The position numbers and the translations under genes are program-made. Of a DNA stretch of 6,261 nt, positions 1 to 5,146 are shown piece by piece (the first letter of the stretch is position 1; each line of letters opens with the position of its first letter). A model generated the notes under the pieces. The model saw only the letters and a program-made list of their open reading frames with translations, did not search any database and was not told where the DNA came from. Origin of the DNA: Candidatus Bathyarchaeum sp. (GTDB taxonomy: Archaea > Thermoproteota > Bathyarchaeia > Bathyarchaeales > Bathyarchaeaceae). The stretch is taken from contig PIXS01000007.1 of the NCBI GenBank assembly GCA_003096255.1, positions 1 to 6,261 on the forward strand. The letters are read 5' to 3'.

Positions 1-1
1 A

Positions 2-301
2 ATCCAATTCCTGCGGAAAGAAGGAAAATATAGAGATACCCCAGCATCTTGTTTGGTCATACTGGACCTGAACATGCCTAAAGTTAACGGTTTTGAATTT
101 TTGGAGATAATAAAAAGCGACGAGAAACTGAAGACTACGCCGATAATTGTTTTGACGTCTTCAAGCAGACCCGAAGATATCGAATTAGCCTACAAACTTG
201 GGGCTAACAGCTTTGTTGTAAAACCCGCCAGCTTCGAAGACTTCATCGAAGCGGTGATGGAAATAAAGCGTTACTGGTTAACGCTCTCAAAAATACCATA
301 A
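2..301 (+). CDS. Rcp1/CheY-like single-domain response regulator (5' partial)
   Basis: The reading frame is open from base 2, so the gene begins before the window; the first usable codon inside (TTG at 53) is internal to the receiver fold and is not the start. Visible parts of the receiver are the phosphoacceptor Asp in ILDLNMP (codon 65-67), the switch Thr in VLTSSS (155-157) and the conserved Lys in VVKPAS (221-223). The text before the Asp (FLRKEGKYRDTPAS) and the end (YWLTLSKIP) resemble Rcp1-type regulators, which take phosphate from phytochrome-like or other histidine kinases and have no output domain. It probably acts as a cytoplasmic phosphate carrier or protein-interaction switch. 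The kinase would be expected just upstream, outside the window. The stop is 6 nt before the next gene, also a receiver protein, suggesting co-transcription and a relay. Family is clear; partner is inferred. Confidence 0.93.
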   Translation: MQFLRKEGKYRDTPASCLVILDLNMPKVNGFEFLEIIKSDEKLKTTPIIVLTSSSRPEDIELAYKLGANSFVVKPASFEDFIEAVMEIKRYWLTLSKIP

Positions 302-307
302 AAAAGA

Positions 308-1339
308 ATGTTGGGGAATGAAAAAGTGACTGAACTAAAAATTCGAATACTACACGTTGAAGACAGCGCCGATGACCAAGTGGTTCTGAAGCGTTCACTC
401 AAAGAAAACATGCCAATCAGTTATGATTTAGTGGCTGTGGACACGGGAACAAAGGGTCTAGCAAAAATTGAGAAAGAAAACTTTGACTTGCTCATTTCGG
501 ATTATAGGCTGCCTGACATGACAGGCATCGAATTTGTCAAACAACTCAAAAAGAAACAGAACAAGATACCCATCATTTTGGCTACGGGCAAAGGAAGCGA
601 AAACGTTGCAGTGGAAGCAATGAAATTAGGTGTCCGAGACTACATAAACAAAGAAGAAATCGGCTCAAAACGTTTGATTGACGGAATCAAAGAAATACTG
701 CTTGTGTCAGCCCTACCTGAAACAGTAGACATTGAAGCTGCAAAAGCTATCCTGGCGCTTTTTGCAAAAAACTCCACAATACAAGTAGAATCAACAAGCA
801 CCATAACAACTGACCCCGAAAGTGAAATTCCTGCCGAAAAACTGGCGTCAACATTAGTAACTCTTGCAGACATAGAAATCCTAGAAGAAGAGCCTTCACG
901 TTCAGTGATTGCCTGCCCAGACTGCCAATCAGCAACATCCACACTCATTTTGGAGTGCCCTGAGTGTGAAAGCACCCAAATGACCAAAGAAGAAGCTTTG
1001 GAACACTTTGATTGCGGCAACATAGATTTCAGGTCCAAATTCGAGAAAGATGAAGGCGTCCTTGTTTGCCCAAAATGTGGAAAAAAACTCAAAGTAATCG
1101 GCGTCGACTACAGAAAAATCGAAAATTGGTACAGATGCTCAAACAGGCATGTCTTTGGTCAACCAAACTTCAAGTTCGCATGCTCCAAATGCGGTGGACG
1201 ATTTCCTTTAGAGGACACAAGAATCGAGATGCTTCACAACTACATTCTAACAGACAGCGGACGCCAGATGCTGAAACTTGGCGTAAAAGCCACTGAATTA
1301 ACCGAGAACCAGAACAAGAAACCCAGCCAAAAAGCATGA
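308..1339 (+). CDS. Response regulator: receiver domain plus TackOD1-like zinc-ribbon output domain
   Basis: Residues 12-130 form a complete receiver: acidic pocket E18-D19, phosphoacceptor D65 (LISDYRLPD), T93 and K115. Residues 135-195 are a low-complexity linker. Residues 200-300 are cysteine-rich: CPDC (203/206), CPEC (217/220), H233-x2-C236, CPKC (254/257), C277-x3-H281 and CSKC (292/295). The HxxCG, CPKCGKxL, GxDY and WYxC order matches what I recall of TackOD1, an output domain described in TACK archaeal signalling proteins whose biochemical role is not settled. The protein probably responds to phosphorylation and passes the signal by protein or nucleic-acid binding. It lies 6 nt after another receiver gene and 17 nt before a glycosyltransferase, so an operon is likely. 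ATG 308 is used here; an in-frame GTG at 326 preceded by GGGGA (313-317) is an alternative that leaves the receiver intact. The receiver is certain; the domain name is probable. Confidence 0.9.
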   Translation: MLGNEKVTELKIRILHVEDSADDQVVLKRSLKENMPISYDLVAVDTGTKGLAKIEKENFDLLISDYRLPDMTGIEFVKQLKKKQNKIPIILATGKGSENVAVEAMKLGVRDYINKEEIGSKRLIDGIKEILLVSALPETVDIEAAKAILALFAKNSTIQVESTSTITTDPESEIPAEKLASTLVTLADIEILEEEPSRSVIACPDCQSATSTLILECPECESTQMTKEEALEHFDCGNIDFRSKFEKDEGVLVCPKCGKKLKVIGVDYRKIENWYRCSNRHVFGQPNFKFACSKCGGRFPLEDTRIEMLHNYILTDSGRQMLKLGVKATELTENQNKKPSQKA

Positions 1340-1356
1340 AAATTGGTTGTTCATGA

Positions 1357-2337
1357 ATGGAAATTGAAAAACTAGTAATAGCTGCCGTTGTGCTGGATTT
1401 AGAACTTGTTTTAGTAGCCATTGTTATATCAGGATACATCGCCTGGATATGCCTAATCCTCGGAGCAATAGCCGCATCATATTTTCTATATGCTGCAAGA
1501 AAAGCCCAAAGGAGCAGTATCAGAAAACCTTCTAGACACATTCCCATGCTTGCAATTCTTTCTATACTTATAATCCCAGTTATCGTTGGATGGCTCACCC
1601 TTTACCTTGGTTACCTTTCGATTGCAACAGCACTTTTGGCAACAGCATTGACGATTGAATTTTTCTCAAATTATCTCGCGCTTCCCCTCAGCGTATACCA
1701 TAGGCATCTGGAACTAAACATGAAACTAAGTCCAATTCATCGCTGGCCACTGGTTACAATAGTTGTTCCAGCCCACAACGAAGAAAAAGTGATACAGCGC
1801 TGCATTGAAGCCATTCTGGAAATAGACTACCCAAAAAAGGAAGTGATCGTAGTTGACGACGGCTCAACAGATAACACATACCAATTAGCCTCTAGCTACC
1901 GAACAAAGGGCGTAAAGGTAATCCGTAGACTAGAGGCGGGGGGAAAATCTGGCGCCCTTAATACGGGCATACTTATTGCTAAAGGCGAAATCATCATCAC
2001 CTGCGATGCGGACAGCATGATTGCTAGGAGTGCCCTCAGAAAAATTGTCAGCCGTTTCCAGGACCCGACGGTTACTGCCGTAGCTGGAAACGTGAAGGTT
2101 CTGAACCGGACAAATTTGGTGACAAAGTGTCAGGCTCTTGAATATATTGTTAATGAGAATATTTACCGCAGAGTTTTTGACATTTTTGGGGTTGTGCCTG
2201 TGGTTCCAGGTCCTTTGGCTTCTTTTAGGAGAAAAAGCTTGAAGGAAATTGGTTTCTATGACCGAGACACGTTAACTGAGGATTTTGATATTACAGTCAA
2301 GCTTTTGAAGACACAGAGTTGTGCAGGCTTTGAGTGA
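1357..2337 (+). CDS. Membrane glycosyltransferase family 2, N-terminal part (frameshifted)
   Basis: This is the N-terminal two thirds of a polysaccharide-synthase-like enzyme that would transfer sugars from nucleotide-sugars at the cytoplasmic membrane. Residues 6-47 and 63-112 are hydrophobic and fit about four membrane segments. The GT-A domain follows: PAHNEE (138-143), VVDDGSTD (165-172) binding the nucleotide, GGKSGALN (195-202), the metal-binding DAD (217-219), and TEDFD (307-311) with the presumed catalytic Asp. After T319 the frame reads seven unlike residues and stops. The family-like sequence resumes in the +1 frame, with QxxRW in the next feature. A lone C at 2314 is left between codons ACA and AGA; restoring two bases (for example GG, giving Gly) yields KTGRVVQALSD and an uninterrupted protein of about 484 residues. 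Relatives are PgaC/IcaA, cellulose and hyaluronan synthases; the product here is unknown. The start is ATG 1357, 17 nt after the preceding stop. Confidence 0.85.
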   Translation: MEIEKLVIAAVVLDLELVLVAIVISGYIAWICLILGAIAASYFLYAARKAQRSSIRKPSRHIPMLAILSILIIPVIVGWLTLYLGYLSIATALLATALTIEFFSNYLALPLSVYHRHLELNMKLSPIHRWPLVTIVVPAHNEEKVIQRCIEAILEIDYPKKEVIVVDDGSTDNTYQLASSYRTKGVKVIRRLEAGGKSGALNTGILIAKGEIIITCDADSMIARSALRKIVSRFQDPTVTAVAGNVKVLNRTNLVTKCQALEYIVNENIYRRVFDIFGVVPVVPGPLASFRRKSLKEIGFYDRDTLTEDFDITVKLLKTQSCAGFE

Positions 2338-2809
2338 CGCTAACGTCTACACGGAAGCAACAGTCACTTGGAAGGACTTCATCAAACAGAGAACAAGATG
2401 GAACAGGGGCACTTACCAAACTATCATGAAGCACAGAAACGTGTTCAAGAATCCACGGTTCGGTTACCTGCGGAACTTGACGTTCCAGTACATCATACTG
2501 TCCATGTATGTTGTTCCTCTAATCTCAGTCGTATCTCTGGCAGTTATAGCATGGTCGCTGGTAACAGGGTATGCGTTGCAGGTTCTGCTTGTGATGGGCG
2601 TGTTCATGCTGATTCAAGCCACTTACAGTTTCTTAGCCATACTGATGGATGATGAAGACATGAAACTCCTAATTTATTCTCCATTATTTGTGATTGGCTA
2701 CAAGGAAGTGCGGAACTTTGTCAAACTCAAAAGCCTACTTGATGTAATCCTGAAAAGAGAGATGAAGTGGGGTTCGCTACAGCGGATAGGTGTAGATAAA
2801 CAAAGTTAA
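2321..2809 (+). CDS. Membrane glycosyltransferase family 2, C-terminal part (frameshifted continuation)
   Basis: This frame continues the glycosyltransferase after the frameshift and is probably not an independent gene. The nominal GTG at 2321 has no Shine-Dalgarno site and lies inside the conserved domain; family-like sequence in this frame already begins at codon 2315. VYTEA (9-13) is followed by QRTRW (23-27), the QxxRW motif that holds the acceptor or growing chain in processive synthases. Residues 54-82 and 86-109 are clear membrane helices, and 116-128 may be a third, as expected for the C-terminal half of cellulose- or PNAG-synthase-like enzymes. The fragment lacks the nucleotide-sugar and metal sites, which lie in the upstream piece, so it could not be active alone. 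It ends 15 nt from the convergent archaeosortase gene. Apart from the lesion all motifs are intact, which favours a recent event or a sequence error. Confidence 0.8.
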   Translation: MQALSDANVYTEATVTWKDFIKQRTRWNRGTYQTIMKHRNVFKNPRFGYLRNLTFQYIILSMYVVPLISVVSLAVIAWSLVTGYALQVLLVMGVFMLIQATYSFLAILMDDEDMKLLIYSPLFVIGYKEVRNFVKLKSLLDVILKREMKWGSLQRIGVDKQS

Positions 2810-2824
2810 CATTACAATAAAGGT

Positions 2825-3907
2825 TTAGGGCTTGTCTATTTTAGGCTCCGGGGGTGGAGACTCTGGCGGCGGGTCATTCTTCTGTTTTTTGCTGAGTTTA
2901 GGGAATACCCGCGTTTCTAGCAGGTAAAGGAGTGTAAGGTAGATGAACATCCATGCAATGAAGAAGAATTCGCCATAGAATTCATGGAAGGTTGCTGCCA
3001 AGGAGGCACCGCTGTTGACTCCTGCCAGAAGAATGGCTACGATTCTAAGGATGTTAACGAAGAAAGTTCCAAGTGCGCCCACGATTACGTAGATTATTTT
3101 TCGTGTGCGGGATATGTTAGTTCCCCTGAGAAACAGCATAATCATAAATGAGTACAGGAAGAGGCTGTGGCTTCCTGCGCATGACCATGAAACGATGGCG
3201 CGGTATGTTTTTCCGCTTGCTCCAGTGACTATGAGTCCTAGTCCGTCTGCGCCGCCTGAGAAGGTTTGGGTGCCGTAACCCAACAGATTCAGTACGATGG
3301 TGGCGGCTGATGTTGTGATGGGAACAAAGGATTGTAGAGTTTCGAAGGTTCCGTAGGGGGAGAAGGTGTCTACCATGTAGAAGACGCCGACGCCTGCTAT
3401 GAAGAATGAGGAGACGGCGAAGCTTTTGAGTCCCTGAATTCCGTACAGGAACCAGATTGATGCTATAAAGAAGGCTGCAAAAAGGACATACTCAAATGAG
3501 TAATGCCAAGAATGAGTCAGGTACCATTCGCCGAATTCTGCAACGGGCACGCCGACAGCGGTTCCAAGCTCCAGAATTGCGTCATACAAGCCGACGTATA
3601 GTCCTGCTGCGTATATTGTTGGGAGAGCCATGATTATGGTAGCGATTATTGTTTGTTTGGTCCAGAAGGTGCTGCCTTCGTCTTTGAGGTGCTTCCATCC
3701 AAGATACGTCTCTAAGAGAAGTAGCCAGAGGAAGAGGAAGTATGGTGCTCTGCCTTTCCATAGGAAATCGAAGGAGCCCCAGTCCCGTAGGTAAATGAGA
3801 AGTAGAGGCACAGTGAAGGCTGCGAAAACAAGGACAGTTTTCAAAAGGAGGCAGCGGTCAGTTTTGCCAAGTAGTTTCTCTATCTGCTCTTTCAAAGGAA
3901 ATTTCAT
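2825..3907 (-). CDS. Archaeosortase/exosortase family transpeptidase
   Basis: This is a multi-spanning membrane protein of 360 residues, with roughly eight or nine hydrophobic segments between residues 21 and 332. The family's three catalytic elements appear in order: C243 in SWSCAGSHS, R288 in NILRI and H308 in FHEFYGE. In this family the Cys is thought to attack the C-terminal sorting signal of an exported protein near the membrane; known archaeosortase A cleaves PGF-CTERM proteins and allows lipid attachment. The subfamily and cognate signal here cannot be told from sequence alone, and no substrate with a tripartite C-terminal signal is visible in the window. The C-terminal tail (344-360) is an unusual charged, proline-rich stretch after the last helix. 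The gene is convergent with the glycosyltransferase. ATG 3907 is preceded by a weak GGTAGGG (3917-3923), and a TATA-like box lies near 3974-3986. Confidence 0.92.
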   Translation of the reverse strand: MKFPLKEQIEKLLGKTDRCLLLKTVLVFAAFTVPLLLIYLRDWGSFDFLWKGRAPYFLFLWLLLLETYLGWKHLKDEGSTFWTKQTIIATIIMALPTIYAAGLYVGLYDAILELGTAVGVPVAEFGEWYLTHSWHYSFEYVLFAAFFIASIWFLYGIQGLKSFAVSSFFIAGVGVFYMVDTFSPYGTFETLQSFVPITTSAATIVLNLLGYGTQTFSGGADGLGLIVTGASGKTYRAIVSWSCAGSHSLFLYSFMIMLFLRGTNISRTRKIIYVIVGALGTFFVNILRIVAILLAGVNSGASLAATFHEFYGEFFFIAWMFIYLTLLYLLETRVFPKLSKKQKNDPPPESPPPEPKIDKP

Positions 3908-3973
3908 GTGTTTGTGCCCTACCGAACATGAGTCGAGATAACTGGAGGTTAGAAGATACCATTACCACATCGC

Positions 3974-3986
3974 AATAAATTAAATT
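3974..3986 (-). promoter_or_regulatory. Candidate TATA box for the archaeosortase gene
   Basis: The 103-nt gap between the msrB stop and the archaeosortase start contains one AT-only stretch, read on the minus strand as AATTTAATTTATT. Placed 26 nt upstream of a start site it would give a leader of about 45 nt, compatible with the GGTAGGG Shine-Dalgarno-like site at 3917-3923. This is a pattern match only. Read-through from msrB is also possible, since no terminator is evident between the genes. Confidence 0.35.
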
Positions 3987-4010
3987 GTCTGTTTTCTATA
4001 CAGGCAAGGT

Positions 4011-4430
4011 TCAGTCTTTCGGTTTTTCGCCAGAATCTTTCTGTTCCTTGAAATCCAGCGACACCGAGTTTATGCAAAAACGTTGACCCGTAGGAGTCGG
4101 GCTATCATCGAAAAGGTGCCCAAGGTGCCCGCCACACTTTTTACAGGTAACCTCAACTCTGCGCATCCCAAAGCTGTTATCTGCATGCAGTTCGACACTC
4201 TCATTGGAGACTGCATCCCAGAAGCTAGGCCAGCCCGTACCAGAATCAAACTTTGTGTCAGAACTAAAAAGCGGATTCCCACAAGCAGCACACACATACA
4301 TTCCCGTTTTCTTGTTTTTCAGAAGCTTTCCAGTGAAGGCTGGCTCGGTTCCCTTCTCGCGAAGCACATTATATTGCTGTGGCGTCAGAGTTTTTTTCCA
4401 TTCATCTTCCGTTTTGATGGCTTCCCACAT
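4011..4430 (-). CDS. msrB: Peptide-methionine (R)-S-oxide reductase MsrB
   Basis: MsrB reduces methionine-R-sulfoxide in oxidised proteins, normally recycled by thioredoxin, in the cytoplasm. The 139-residue protein carries the full single-domain fold: LTPQQYNVLREKGTEPAFTG at the start, two zinc CxxC pairs (C47/C50 and C96/C99), the core SGTGWPSFW (63-71), HLGHLFDD, and the catalytic Cys C119 in QRFCINSVSL. The position that holds the resolving Cys in E. coli-type enzymes (SGCGWPSF) is Thr65 here, so recycling must use another Cys or act directly on the sulfenic acid. The frame extends to a GTG at 4484, adding 18 hydrophobic residues. ATG 4430 is preferred because family members begin close to it and because a TATA-like TTTTAAA near 4488-4495 would start transcription downstream of that GTG. 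The AAGGGG before the ATG is too close to serve as a Shine-Dalgarno site, so the start is not certain. Confidence 0.93.
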   Translation of the reverse strand: MWEAIKTEDEWKKTLTPQQYNVLREKGTEPAFTGKLLKNKKTGMYVCAACGNPLFSSDTKFDSGTGWPSFWDAVSNESVELHADNSFGMRRVEVTCKKCGGHLGHLFDDSPTPTGQRFCINSVSLDFKEQKDSGEKPKD

Positions 4431-4487
4431 CCCCTTTTCAAGATTAAACAAAACCAGAACGTTAGCTACAAATCCAAGGGTCACGGA

Positions 4488-4495
4488 GTCTTTAA
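4488..4495 (-). promoter_or_regulatory. Candidate TATA box for msrB
   Basis: The minus strand reads GTTTTAAAG here. Transcription about 26 nt downstream would begin near 4465, leaving a leader of roughly 35 nt to ATG 4430 and excluding the longer GTG 4484 start. This rests on pattern and spacing alone. Confidence 0.3.
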
Positions 4496-4520
4496 AACAT
4501 TACAGTTCAAGCACATATTT

Positions 4521-4564
4521 GGAGCCTAATAGCAGCAGATTGTTGAAAACAGTATTTTTTCAGG
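4521..4564 (+). repeat. Degenerate direct repeat, copy 1 (with hairpin)
   Basis: This 44-nt block matches 4614-4657 at 33 of 44 positions without gaps, counted by eye. Shared parts are CCTAATAG, ATTGTTGAAAA and TTTTTTC. It contains a small inverted repeat, TGAAAA (4544-4549) against TTTTCA (4557-4562). It lies upstream of msrB in the AT-rich stretch 4431-4764, which holds no convincing gene on either strand. Confidence 0.5.
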
Positions 4565-4613
4565 AATTCAGCAGCACAGCAACTATCCGATGTCCAGAAC
4601 CTTCATCATATTA

Positions 4614-4657
4614 GGAACCTAATAGTAGTTCATTGTTGAAAAAATGGTTTTTTCTGA
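4614..4657 (+). repeat. Degenerate direct repeat, copy 2 (with hairpin)
   Basis: This is the second copy of the block at 4521-4564, 93 nt further on. Its inverted repeat is perfect: G plus six A (4638-4644), a TGG loop, then six T plus C (4648-4654). The pairing differs in detail between the copies but the hairpin potential is kept in both, which suggests the structure or the spaced A/T tracts matter. Confidence 0.5.
4638..4654 (-). terminator. Possible terminator of the small membrane protein gene
   Basis: This is an A6/T6 hairpin with a 7-bp stem and 3-nt loop. Read on the minus strand it ends in a T-run about 110 nt after the stop of the 65-residue gene and before msrB. Archaeal termination often relies on T-tracts, so this could end that transcript. 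The stem is A/T only and therefore weak, and the same structure is part of the direct repeat, so the assignment is tentative. Confidence 0.25.
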
Positions 4658-4764
4658 AAAAGCATGAAACAGATTGTGATTGCTTTTTATCTTTGTTTAA
4701 GTACTGTTTATTGTGCCGGATGACGAAAAGGCATTAGTTTGACGTTTAGGATGACAGCTCAGAG

Positions 4765-4962
4765 TTACTCCGACGGCACCTCTATACTGGTGTAGATGTC
4801 CCTGTATTGTATCATGGTCCACACAAGAGCTATGCCCGTCAAGGACTGCAGTCCCACAAAACCGAAGTTAAGCGGAAAGTTTGTGACCGCAAACACCCAC
4901 ACAGAAAAGACTGCCCACATAACAGCGAGCCACATCACCAAGATTTTGCTTGAAAGCCTCAT
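4765..4962 (-). CDS. Small two-helix membrane protein of unknown function
   Basis: I do not recognise a named family. The 65-residue protein starts MRLSSK, a short positively charged head, then has a hydrophobic Trp-rich helix (7-26), a turn containing TNFPLN, a second helix (33-51) and a polar tail ending IEVPSE. This patterned layout, with the basic head suggesting N-terminus inside, argues for a real gene. AGGTGA (4975-4980) lies 12 nt upstream of ATG 4962, somewhat far but usable; an in-frame TGA at 4966-4968 rules out a longer form. The gene lies between msrB and the methylene-tetrahydropterin dehydrogenase on the same strand, with 334 nt and 148 nt gaps, so it is probably transcribed separately. 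No function can be inferred from its neighbours. Confidence 0.65.
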   Translation of the reverse strand: MRLSSKILVMWLAVMWAVFSVWVFAVTNFPLNFGFVGLQSLTGIALVWTMIQYRDIYTSIEVPSE

Positions 4963-5077
4963 ATCTCATCGAAGTCACCTTGTCTAAAGTTCATACAAAA
5001 AAGCTATGAACAGAAAATATTGACTCAGAATAAACATTCGACAAAACAAAGAAATAGAAAGGTTTGACGGAAACCAC

Positions 5078-5094
5078 AAAAACAGGCTTCCGCC
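5078..5094 (-). terminator. Weak candidate terminator after the dehydrogenase gene
   Basis: The minus strand reads GGCGGAAGCC followed by TGTTTTTG: a 3-bp GC stem with a GGAA loop and a run of five T. It lies just after the second, presumably ancestral stop at 5111-5113, where transcription of the dehydrogenase gene would be expected to end. The stem is very short. Confidence 0.22.
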
Positions 5095-5110
5095 GCAATA
5101 TGGATTGGGT

Positions 5111-5146
5111 TTAGGCTAGTTTTTTGGCGAGCTCGTAGGCGTCTTT
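5111..5146 (-). other. In-frame C-terminal remnant beyond the dehydrogenase stop
   Basis: Eleven codons (AAA GAC GCC TAC GAG CTC GCC AAA AAA CTA GCC) and a TAA follow the stop at 5147-5149 in the same frame. They encode an amphipathic helix, KDAYELAKKLA, that lines up with the C-terminal helix of MtdA. This is coding sequence by appearance, reached only if the stop is an error, is recent, or is read through. Confidence 0.75.

Noticed and set aside
640..1092. Minus-strand open frames over the zinc-ribbon region (also 747-944 and 1170-1598)
   Set aside because: They are antisense to strongly family-like receiver and TackOD1-like coding sequence or to the glycosyltransferase start, and show no recognisable domains.
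2308..2322. Programmed ribosomal frameshift in the glycosyltransferase
   Set aside because: No slippery heptamer, stimulatory hairpin or rare-codon pause is visible, and the spacing fits a 2-nt deletion better than a +1 slip.
4083..4614. Plus-strand open frames opposite msrB
   Set aside because: They mirror an unmistakable MsrB with intact zinc and catalytic motifs; their translations look random.
4868..4969. 33-codon minus-strand frame starting at ATG 4969, with AGGTGA at ideal 5-nt spacing
   Set aside because: It overlaps the 65-residue membrane protein out of frame and its composition is unpatterned; kept only as a possible translational-control point.
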